This document shows, in pieces, positions 51,738 through 59,609 of a DNA stretch of 64,000 nucleotides. Origin of the DNA: Bin87 sp965116785 (lineage in GTDB: Bacteria; Chloroflexota; Dehalococcoidia; Lucifugimonadales; UBA3495); the NCBI GenBank assembly GCA_965116785.1, contig OZ220731.1:3658001-3722000 (forward strand), in the 5' to 3' direction. Below the pieces are notes generated by a model. That model did no database searches, was not told the origin of the DNA, and saw only the letters and a program-made list of their open reading frames with translations. Position 1 is the stretch's first letter. Every line of letters starts with the position of its first letter. The position numbers and the translations under genes were made by a program.

Positions 51738-52009
51738 TGCCGCGTTACGCCAATGTTCAGGCGCGTGAACTGCGGCGATTGCTGGTCAGGATGGGATTTG
51801 TCGAAACTGCCCATAACGAACATTGGCGCTATCGTCATTCGGGGCTCGGCCTGCACACGAAGGTGTCTTTCGGCAACCATGAGATCAGAGCGCGTTTCAT
51901 GGGTGAAATCATCACCAAGCAGCTACGTATGACCGTTGACGAATTTCGCGAAGCAATGAACGGGAATATTCCCGAAAGGTTCACCAATTCCGAGTTCTGG
52001 AACAACTAG
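51737..52009 (+). CDS. HicA-like toxin (divergent)
   Basis: A 90-residue protein. The opening ARELRRLLVRMGFVETAHNEHWRYRH (outlined) resembles HicA, with His29 in the place of the catalytic His, but the usual GSH triplet is EHW. The C-terminal half keeps the ITKQLRMTVDEFREAM helix. Activity is uncertain. It overlaps its HicB-like partner by one base and ends 13 bases before the DUF58 gene. Confidence 0.65.
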   Translation: MPRYANVQARELRRLLVRMGFVETAHNEHWRYRHSGLGLHTKVSFGNHEIRARFMGEIITKQLRMTVDEFREAMNGNIPERFTNSEFWNN

Positions 52010-52022
52010 ATGGTCGTCGGCC

Positions 52023-53348
52023 ATGATCAAGTCTTTCATCATTCAGCACCGGCGCAAGATACTGTTCAGCCTGCTGATCCTGGCAGTGCTGTTTTACTCT
52101 CTGGGAACCGGGTTTTCCTTCTTCTACCGGTTGCTGTTCACACTCGTTCTGCTGGTCATAATCGGATACGGTTGGGCCTGGCTCAACCTGCGCGGCATTG
52201 ACGTTCGGCTGACCCGGCTGGGAACACGGGGCCGCGTCGGCGAGTACCTGGAGGGGCAGATCCAGCTGATCAACCGGACCAGGATGCCCAAGTCGTGGCT
52301 GGAAGTGGTGGAGGACACCGACCTGGCCGAGCCGGGCGGGCGCACGGTGGCCTTGGTCAGAGGACAGGTTCGTTCCTTCCGCATCGCCACCTACCTGTCG
52401 CGGCGGGGCATTTATCGCACTGGGCAAGTGCGGGTCACGGCACGCGACCCCTTCGGGCTCTTTCGTCTGAGCCGGACGTTCCTCAACCACCAGTCCTATA
52501 CGGTGCTGCCCCGGACCGTGCCGCTGCCCGACCTGGACCGCCGGTTCGCCAACCTGCCCAGCGACTCGGTCTTCTCCCGCCGCACGCCGGCCATCACGCC
52601 GGAGTCATCCACCGTGCGCGACTATGCCCATGGTGACAGCCTGCGTCGAATCCACTGGCCGTACACCGCCCGTATGAACCGGCTGATGGTCAAGGAGTTC
52701 GACATTGGCGTGTCGGCGCAGGCGTGGATATTGCTGGACATGGACCGTCGCTCCCACCTGGGCGAGCCGCCCGACAACACCGAAGAGTTGGCCGTGACCG
52801 TTGCGGCTTCGCTGGTGCAGCACTGGGACGAAACGGCCGTGCCGGTGGGCCTGGCCTCCAACTCCGCCGACCTCTGGATGCTGAACCCGGACCGCCGGCC
52901 GGCGCAGCTTGGCATATTGATGGAAACCCTGGCCGGCATCCGGGCGGACGGGTCGCTGTCGCTGGAGCGGTTCATCTACGACCTACGCCCGCACCTGTCG
53001 GGCTTCAACACGTTGATGGTGATCACCGCCTCGCGCCGGCCGGAATGGACGTCGGCGCTGGTGAGCCTGCGGCGGCAGGGAATCAACGTCACGGTGTGCT
53101 ACGTGGACCACACGTCCTTCACCGATGCCGGAGGAGAATCCAGTACCGGCGCCACCGGGCAGGCCGTCGCCGAGTACCTGGCCCAGCACGACATACCAAT
53201 CTACATCGTGCGGCGGGACGGGGACATCAACCAGGCGCTATCGCGTCCGCTGGCGGTGGGCAGCGCGAGGGCGCCCGAGGGCGCTGCCGCTTCCCCTGAC
53301 GTCGCGGAAGCAGCGGGCGTCGAGCCGGTAGTCGGCCGGGTAGGGTAG
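52023..53348 (+). CDS. DUF58 domain-containing protein
   Basis: A 441-residue membrane protein. Two hydrophobic segments lie near residues 14-30 and 36-52. The DUF58 core motif RDYAHGDSLRRIHWPYTAR lies near residue 200, after the DPFGLFR segment. A VWA-like region follows. DUF58 proteins partner with MoxR ATPases and transglutaminases. It starts at ATG 52023 without a strong ribosome binding site, so it may be translated by coupling. Confidence 0.9.
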   Translation: MIKSFIIQHRRKILFSLLILAVLFYSLGTGFSFFYRLLFTLVLLVIIGYGWAWLNLRGIDVRLTRLGTRGRVGEYLEGQIQLINRTRMPKSWLEVVEDTDLAEPGGRTVALVRGQVRSFRIATYLSRRGIYRTGQVRVTARDPFGLFRLSRTFLNHQSYTVLPRTVPLPDLDRRFANLPSDSVFSRRTPAITPESSTVRDYAHGDSLRRIHWPYTARMNRLMVKEFDIGVSAQAWILLDMDRRSHLGEPPDNTEELAVTVAASLVQHWDETAVPVGLASNSADLWMLNPDRRPAQLGILMETLAGIRADGSLSLERFIYDLRPHLSGFNTLMVITASRRPEWTSALVSLRRQGINVTVCYVDHTSFTDAGGESSTGATGQAVAEYLAQHDIPIYIVRRDGDINQALSRPLAVGSARAPEGAAASPDVAEAAGVEPVVGRVG

Positions 53349-53395
53349 ACGTACAATGCGGCCCGCACGAAGAGATGACGTAGAGTAACCAGGCC

Positions 53396-55936
53396 ATGGC
53401 TACGATAACGGCGCCGTCACCTCCCTTGACGCAGCCCTCGCCGGGCGCCAGCCCGCTTTGGAGCGGAGCCGGTGCATCCCGCTGGCTGTTATCGATCCTG
53501 ACCGCGCTGCGGCCGCCGGACGGGTGGGTCGCGGCCGGACTGCTCCTCCTCAACATGATCGTCGTCGTATGGTCCGTGGAGGTAGCCGACTGGGCGCCGA
53601 CGCCTTCCCTGGTGCTGGTCATGATACTGGCGGTCCTGACCGCCATCCCCCTGACCCGCATCCGCCTGTGGACCCCGGCGGTGCTGCCCGCGGGGCTGCT
53701 TGTCGGCATCGGCGTCATCATCTGGCAGATGGTTGTCGCGGCCCCGGACGAGCTGCAGGTCTCAACGGCGGCCGAACTGTTCGAGCGACTGGGGCTGTGG
53801 GTGCTGGCGGCCCGCAACGACGGCATTAGCGTGGATCCCGTGCCCTTTGCGGTGGGACTGATGATGGCCGCCTGGCTGTCAGGCTATCTGGCAGGATGGG
53901 TTTTCTTCCGCTACCGGAACTTCTGGGGCGTATTCGCCCTGGGAGCGGTCGGCCTGATGTCCAACCTCACCTTCCTGCCCGACACCGCCAGCATCTATCT
54001 GGCAATCTACGTGTTTACCGGCCTGCTGCTGGTGGGGTGGGTTCAGTCGATGCGCTCCCGCCAGCGCTGGGACGCGGAGGGTCGCGTTTACGACGGGCAC
54101 CTGGGCATACTGACGGTCAGCGACACGTCGATGGTGGCGATCGTGGCCCTGGTGATCGCATTCCTGCTGCCCGTGGGCGGTCAGTGGGGTCCGGCCAACG
54201 CTTTTTACTCCATGACGCGCGCGCCCCTGGTCCAGTGGGAAGAGGACTTCAACCGGCTGTTCGCCGGGCTGCCGGCCCGTCGTCCGCTGCCGTATCGAAT
54301 CTGGGGCGACACCATGGCGTTCCAGGGCACCATCAACCCCACCGACACTCCGGTGTTGCAGGTGAACTCTCCGGTGCCCCTGTACTGGAAAGCGCGTTCC
54401 TATGCAACCTACACGCACGAGGGGTGGCTATCCGACGGCACCGTGCTCCGGGAGCCGGGCTGGAAACCCGAGTACAGCACGCCGGACCCCTACCAGGAAC
54501 GGTTCAACGTGACCTTTGAGGTCATACCCAACTACGATAGCAGGAGCCTCTTCGCCGGTGGTCAGGTGATCGGCGCAAATCGCGACGTACGTGTCGAGAC
54601 CTTTGACTCTCCCCGGTACGTGATCGACCCGAACCTGGACAGCGAGACCAACCTGCTGCCGTCGGCCCTGCGGTTGGCGGTGGACGGCCTCCGCGATGCC
54701 GTGTCCGCGGACGCATTCGCCGCGGCGGAAACCGTGGCGGGCGTGCTGCCGACGTCTTTCGTGCTGGAATCGGTCGAACGCGATTCCTCGGGTAGCGTCG
54801 TCAACGCCGTGATCGGCGAGATAGTGCCCGCCGAGCCGGACGTGCTGGCCGTGCGCGCGGCCGGTGGCGCTGCGGAGGCCGGAGAGCCCTACCAGCTCAC
54901 CGCATCGGTGTCGTCCGCCGAGCCGGAGGAGCTGCGCACCGCCGGCAAGGAATACGCCCCCTGGCTGTGGACACGGTACACCCAGTTGCCTCCCGACATG
55001 CCGCCGCGGGTGGCGGATCTGGCGCGGTCGATTACAGGCGCAGCGGAGACGCCGTACGACCAAGCGGTGGCGGTTGAGCAGTATCTCAAGCACAGCTACA
55101 CCTACAACCTGGCCATCGACCCTCCTCCTTTCGGTTCGGACGGCGTGGACCACTTCCTGTTCGAAAGCGGCCAGGGCTACAGTGAATACTTCGGCTCCGC
55201 CATGACGGTGCTGATGCGAAGCCTGGGCGTTCCGGCCCGCATGACCACCGGTTACACCACCGGCAACCTTGCGGACGGTTCGCACATCTACGTCGTTACG
55301 GACCGCCACAGCCACGGCTGGACCGAGGTTTTCTTCCCCGGCTACGGGTGGATCCCGTTCGAGCCCACTCCCGGCAAGGAGATCCCGGTGGCCATTCCGC
55401 CCGAGGAGCAAGCCAGGAGGGCATTGGAAGCCGGCGACGCCTCCGACGTCGACGATCTCCTGTGCGAAATCGAAGAGGAATGCGAAGACTTCGAGGACGG
55501 GTTGGACGAATCCGACCTGGTAAGCGGCGATCCCATCCGCGAAGGCTGGACGGCCACCGCAAGCAACTACCTGCCCTGGGTCGGAAGCGCCGCGGGCGTC
55601 GTGCTGGCACTTGGGCTCATCGCCTGGGCCCTGTGGCGGTGGCTTTTCGCGCCGCCCCGAGATGCGTCGGGGGCGTACCGCCGCCTGCGCCGCCTGGGTC
55701 GGTTGGCGTCGATACCGCTGCGGGAGCACTACACGCCCCACCAGTGGGCGGGGATGCTCGCCACGGCGGTGCCCGAACAGGCGCCTGAAGTCGGGCGGAT
55801 CGTCAACGCCTACGTGCGCCATACGTACTCCGGGCGCGAGGATTCCGGCGCGGATGCCGATGCCGGCGTGATTGAGGCCTGGAAAACGGTTCGCGGGCCG
55901 CTGACGTGGTACGCATTGCGCCGCCGCGAAGTCTAG
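53396..55936 (+). CDS. TgpA-like membrane transglutaminase-domain protein, catalytic Cys replaced by Ser
   Basis: An 846-residue protein. Six or so hydrophobic segments span the first about 270 residues (DUF3488-like). A long extracytoplasmic part leads to a transglutaminase core around residues 530-660. One membrane segment near 725-745 and a short cytosolic tail end it. The core reads GQGYSEYFGSAMTVLMRSLG, so Ser596 (codon AGT) stands where the family has Cys. His640 (HSHGWTEVFF) and Glu656 (PFEPTP) are at the other triad positions. It is the last gene of the moxR-DUF58 cluster. Confidence 0.9.
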   Translation: MATITAPSPPLTQPSPGASPLWSGAGASRWLLSILTALRPPDGWVAAGLLLLNMIVVVWSVEVADWAPTPSLVLVMILAVLTAIPLTRIRLWTPAVLPAGLLVGIGVIIWQMVVAAPDELQVSTAAELFERLGLWVLAARNDGISVDPVPFAVGLMMAAWLSGYLAGWVFFRYRNFWGVFALGAVGLMSNLTFLPDTASIYLAIYVFTGLLLVGWVQSMRSRQRWDAEGRVYDGHLGILTVSDTSMVAIVALVIAFLLPVGGQWGPANAFYSMTRAPLVQWEEDFNRLFAGLPARRPLPYRIWGDTMAFQGTINPTDTPVLQVNSPVPLYWKARSYATYTHEGWLSDGTVLREPGWKPEYSTPDPYQERFNVTFEVIPNYDSRSLFAGGQVIGANRDVRVETFDSPRYVIDPNLDSETNLLPSALRLAVDGLRDAVSADAFAAAETVAGVLPTSFVLESVERDSSGSVVNAVIGEIVPAEPDVLAVRAAGGAAEAGEPYQLTASVSSAEPEELRTAGKEYAPWLWTRYTQLPPDMPPRVADLARSITGAAETPYDQAVAVEQYLKHSYTYNLAIDPPPFGSDGVDHFLFESGQGYSEYFGSAMTVLMRSLGVPARMTTGYTTGNLADGSHIYVVTDRHSHGWTEVFFPGYGWIPFEPTPGKEIPVAIPPEEQARRALEAGDASDVDDLLCEIEEECEDFEDGLDESDLVSGDPIREGWTATASNYLPWVGSAAGVVLALGLIAWALWRWLFAPPRDASGAYRRLRRLGRLASIPLREHYTPHQWAGMLATAVPEQAPEVGRIVNAYVRHTYSGREDSGADADAGVIEAWKTVRGPLTWYALRRREV

Positions 55937-55973
55937 GGACCGAGGACACCGCCCGCCGGGGCGCAGTGGCGCA

Positions 55974-56510
55974 ATGAGTTCAGCAACCGGAGCTTATGAG
56001 ACGCTCCACTACTGCCTGGAGGAGACGCCGTTCGGGTGGCTGGCTCTGTTGGGTACCGGGCGTGGGCTGCTCCGGGTCAGCCTGCAACCGGAGCCCCAGG
56101 AGGCTCTGGATGGCCTGGGCGGCGTGGTGGACGAAGCAGAGGAAAACGCGGAGGTGTTCGCGGGTCCGCTGGCGTTGTTCAGCGAGTATTTCGCGGGCAA
56201 TGTCACCGCCCTGGACAATATTCCGCTGGACCTCTCAGACGCCTCACCGTTCTTCGGGGCGGCGTGGGCCGCGTGCCGGGGCATACCGCCAGGCGAGACC
56301 CGCACGTACCAGTGGCTGGCCGAGGCCGCGGGGAGTCCCAAGGCATCGCGGGCTGCCGGCCAGGCGATGGCCAGAAATCCCTTCCCGCTGATCATCCCGT
56401 GCCACAGGGTCGTGGGCAGCAACGGGGGTCTGCACGGGTACGGGGCCGGGGGCGTCGGCGTGAAAGCGCGGCTGCTGGAGATGGAGCGCAACCGGGGCAC
56501 GCTGCTCTGA
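55974..56510 (+). CDS. Methylated-DNA--[protein]-cysteine S-methyltransferase
   Basis: A 178-residue suicide DNA-repair protein that removes alkyl groups from O6-alkylguanine. The acceptor Cys143 is in IPCHRVVGSNG. The helix-turn-helix is AGSPKASRAAGQAMARNP (recognition helix). RNP and the C-terminal YGAGGVGVKARLLEME are typical. Length is normal for Ogt/MGMT. It may be read from the same transcript as the transglutaminase, 37 bases upstream. Confidence 0.94.
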   Translation: MSSATGAYETLHYCLEETPFGWLALLGTGRGLLRVSLQPEPQEALDGLGGVVDEAEENAEVFAGPLALFSEYFAGNVTALDNIPLDLSDASPFFGAAWAACRGIPPGETRTYQWLAEAAGSPKASRAAGQAMARNPFPLIIPCHRVVGSNGGLHGYGAGGVGVKARLLEMERNRGTLL

Positions 56511-57215
56511 CAGGTTGGTAGGTCCCCGGGCGCTCACGCGTGTCCGCTTTGAGTTGAAGGGTTGGAAAGGTCGGTCTCTCCGGGTAGGGAATGAGTTAGC
56601 CACCACATTCCTGCGTGGGGAGGGTGACCATGGCATGGTATCACCGGATCGCCACCTTTCTGAACTATTCGTTCACGCTGACCCGGGCAGGCGCAGCGCC
56701 GGATGCCGATGCGGTCGTTTCGTGGGAGCGCCAATGGCGGCGGGAAAATGCACCGCGAGCGGGCGGCGGCTCATCGCCCGGGGCCTGAATGAGTAGCCCT
56801 CACCTCGGTCCCATCCGGTGTCAGGCGACCCAACTTCACCATTCCAGCCCACTGGAACAACCGCGTTTTTCGCGGCTCCTATTTGCCAATTCCGGACTAC
56901 GCATTGCGTCGCCGGTATTCCCATCGCCGGATCTCCCGCGCCGAGTCGTTGCTGTTGCCAGACCGCTCAGGTAGCGGCGGCCGGTTCTGCGAGACGGCAT
57001 AGACGGAACACAGCAGACCCATCACGTCAATCCAAGCGCAAAATGTTCTTTCGCTTCCGGGACGGCGGCGTGTATGCTCGTGCCCCCAGTAACCACGGTT
57101 ACGGATCGACCTGTCGACCTCCGTAGCCAAGCAGATCCCCCAGGGTCGAATATAGTAGCCCTCGAACCCGTGTGCATTTGCTACCCACACTATCCGGACG
57201 GTTGAGGATCCAAGA
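56511..57215. other. Gap holding one possible small gene
   Basis: A 705-base stretch between the methyltransferase and Tex genes. Only the 52-codon frame at 56630-56788 is supported. Nothing else on either strand has a ribosome binding site and a plausible protein. Confidence 0.4.
56630..56788 (+). CDS. Small hypothetical protein (52 aa)
   Basis: A 52-residue frame with an excellent GGAGGG site 5 bases upstream of ATG 56630. The N-terminal half is aromatic and partly hydrophobic (WYHRIATFLNYSFTL); the C-terminal half is rich in Arg and Gly. I do not recognise it. No promoter is obvious. Confidence 0.4.
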   Translation: MAWYHRIATFLNYSFTLTRAGAAPDADAVVSWERQWRRENAPRAGGGSSPGA

Positions 57216-59351
57216 TTGACGACCATGATGAACAGCGAGACCCGCCAGATTGCCCGCGAGCTTCAATTGGCCAATGAGCAAGTTGAGGCCACGGTTGGTT
57301 TGCTGGACGACGGCGCTACGGTGCCCTTCATCGCACGGTACCGCAAGGAGAGCACCGGCAGCCTGGATGAGGTGGCAATCACGGGTATTCGGGACCGGTT
57401 AACACAGCTTCGGGAACTCAGGGACCGACGGGAGGCCATCCTGGCCTCTCTGGACAAGCGGGGTCTGCTCAGCGAGGAATTACGGAAGACCCTCCTATCC
57501 GCCGAGACCATGGCAGTCCTGGAGGATACCTACCTGCCCCACCGGCCCAGGCGGCGCACCCGGGCGGCCATCGCCAGAGAAAGAGGGCTGGAACCCCTGG
57601 CGCTGCGCCTCTGGGGTCAGGGCGATTTTGACGTCACCCGGGTTGCTGCTGAGTACGTCAACCTCCAGGCGGGCGTGGAAAACGCCAGCGAGGCCCTGAA
57701 AGGAGCGCGGGACATAATCGGCGAGTGGGTCAGCGAGGACCCCACCGCGCGGAGGGAGATCCGGGAGCTGTTCTGGTCGCAGGGTATCATCTCCGCCGCG
57801 GTGGCCTCGGGCAAAGAATCGGCGGCGATCAAGTACCGGGACTACTTTGCCTGGCAGGAACCGGTGGTCAGCGCGCCTTCCCACCGGATCCTGGCCATGC
57901 TCCGGGGAGAGAAGGAAGCATTGCTATCGGTCCGCATCGCGCCGCCGGTATCGGCGGCAACCGCGATCCTGGAGCAAATCTTCGTAAGAGCAGAAACGGA
58001 GGCCGCCGATCAGATTCGACTGGCCATCCGGGACCGATACCGGCCGTTGCTGGAATCCCCAATGGAGACGGAAGTCCGCAAAGCGGCCAGAGTCCGCGCC
58101 GAGGACACCGCCATTGGGGTATTCGCCGACAATCTGCGCGAATTGCTGCTGGCGCCGGCCCTCGGCCAGAAGAACACCCTGGCCCTGGACCCCGGGTTTC
58201 GATCCGGCTGCAAACTGGTGTGCCTGGACCGGCAGGGCCACCTGCTGCACCACGACACCGTCTATCCGCTGCTTGGGGAACGGGGCGAGGCGGAAGCCGC
58301 CGCGAAAATACTCCTGCTGTGCCGTGAGTACCAAATTGAGGCCATCGCCGTGGGCAACGGCACCGGCGGCCGTGAGACCGAAGCCTTTCTCAGGACCCTG
58401 GGGTTGGACCCCAGGATCACGGTGGTCATGGTCAACGAGAGCGGGGCCTCGGTCTATTCAGCGTCGGAGGCGGCGCGAGCCGAATTCCCGGACCACGACA
58501 TCACCGTGCGCGGAGCAGTATCCATTGGTCGCCGGCTCATGGACCCGCTGGCGGAACTGGTCAAGATCGATCCCAAGTCCATCGGTGTGGGCCAGTATCA
58601 GCACGACGTTGATCAAAAGGCGTTGAAGGAACGCCTGGACGATGTGGTGAGAAGTTGCGTCAACCAGGTGGGGGTGGAGCTGAACACCGCCAGCCCGGAG
58701 TTGCTGTCCTACGTTTCCGGCCTGGGACCCCGCTTGGCCAATGCCACCGTGGAGTACCGGAACCGCAACGGCCCTTTTCCCTCACGAGACTCCCTGAAGA
58801 AGGTGCCGCGCCTCGGACCCAAGGCTTTTGAACAGGCGGCCGGGTTTTTGCGCATCCGAGGGGGTGACCAGCCGTTGGACGCCAGCGCGGTGCATCCCGA
58901 GTCCTACCCGGTGGCGGAGGCAATCGCCAAGGACCTGGGCCGGCCGGTGGAACAGGTGCTGGGCGACGTCGGCATCACCGGTAAGATCGATCCCGCCCGC
59001 TACGTCAGCGATCGGATTGGCCTACCCACACTGAATGACATCATCGAAGAACTGGCCCGGCCGGGACGGGACCCACGCCAGGAGTTCGAGCCCTTCGATT
59101 TCGCGGCCGGCGTCCACCGGATCGAGGACCTGACAACTGGCATGAAATTGCCCGGGGTGATAACCAACGTCACCGGTTTCGGCGCCTTCGTCGACGTCGG
59201 AGTACACCAGGACGGGCTGGTGCACATCAGCCAACTGGCCGAGGGGTTCGTCCGCAATCCGTCGGATGTTGTCAAAGTACAGCAGCGGGTGCGGGTAACG
59301 GTGCTCGAGGTCGACCTGGAGCGCAAACGAATTGCCCTGTCGCTGAAGTGA
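57216..59351 (+). CDS. tex: Tex family RNA-binding transcriptional accessory protein
   Basis: A 711-residue nucleic-acid-binding protein. Order: the N-terminal Tex domain (FIARYRKESTGSLDEV), the YqgF/RNase H-like domain around residues 325-450 (LALDPGFRSGCKLV), helix-hairpin-helix repeats (PELLSYVSGLGPRLANATVEY, outlined) and a C-terminal S1 domain (PGVITNVTGFGAFVDVGVHQ). It influences transcription and survival. TTG 57216 is chosen with GAGGA 7 bases upstream; ATGs follow at 57225 and 57228. Confidence 0.94.
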   Translation: MTTMMNSETRQIARELQLANEQVEATVGLLDDGATVPFIARYRKESTGSLDEVAITGIRDRLTQLRELRDRREAILASLDKRGLLSEELRKTLLSAETMAVLEDTYLPHRPRRRTRAAIARERGLEPLALRLWGQGDFDVTRVAAEYVNLQAGVENASEALKGARDIIGEWVSEDPTARREIRELFWSQGIISAAVASGKESAAIKYRDYFAWQEPVVSAPSHRILAMLRGEKEALLSVRIAPPVSAATAILEQIFVRAETEAADQIRLAIRDRYRPLLESPMETEVRKAARVRAEDTAIGVFADNLRELLLAPALGQKNTLALDPGFRSGCKLVCLDRQGHLLHHDTVYPLLGERGEAEAAAKILLLCREYQIEAIAVGNGTGGRETEAFLRTLGLDPRITVVMVNESGASVYSASEAARAEFPDHDITVRGAVSIGRRLMDPLAELVKIDPKSIGVGQYQHDVDQKALKERLDDVVRSCVNQVGVELNTASPELLSYVSGLGPRLANATVEYRNRNGPFPSRDSLKKVPRLGPKAFEQAAGFLRIRGGDQPLDASAVHPESYPVAEAIAKDLGRPVEQVLGDVGITGKIDPARYVSDRIGLPTLNDIIEELARPGRDPRQEFEPFDFAAGVHRIEDLTTGMKLPGVITNVTGFGAFVDVGVHQDGLVHISQLAEGFVRNPSDVVKVQQRVRVTVLEVDLERKRIALSLK

Positions 59352-59502
59352 CCGGCGCTGCGGTCGAACCACCGTCAGTTCGACGTCTTCCTCAACGAAC
59401 TGTTATCGCTGCTCTTTAAACTTGACCTATGGTGAGATGCGGAGTCGGTCCAGCTTTCCCGGCCTTTTCGCTTTTCCAGTTTTTGCAAAAAGCCCATTTG
59501 AT

Positions 59503-59531
59503 AGCCTGTCCCATTGTTTTTGGGACAGGCT
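59503..59531. terminator. Hairpin downstream of tex
   Basis: A perfect 11-bp stem AGCCTGTCCCA / TGGGACAGGCT encloses a T-rich 7-base loop. It lies about 150 bases after the tex stop; the T-run is in the loop, so termination strength is uncertain. Confidence 0.5.
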
Positions 59532-59563
59532 CCGGTTCAATTGGCAGACCGACCACCACGGGG

Positions 59564-59589
59564 TCGGGGCGAATAACCATTCGCCCCGA
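59564..59589. repeat. TCGGGGCGAAT palindrome
   Basis: A perfect 11-bp stem TCGGGGCGAAT / ATTCGCCCCGA with an AACC loop. Related to the palindromes at 6891 and 42634. It lies 21 bases from the amidohydrolase stop and may serve as its terminator. Confidence 0.65.
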
Positions 59590-59609
59590 TACGCTCCACT
59601 GGCGAGGGT

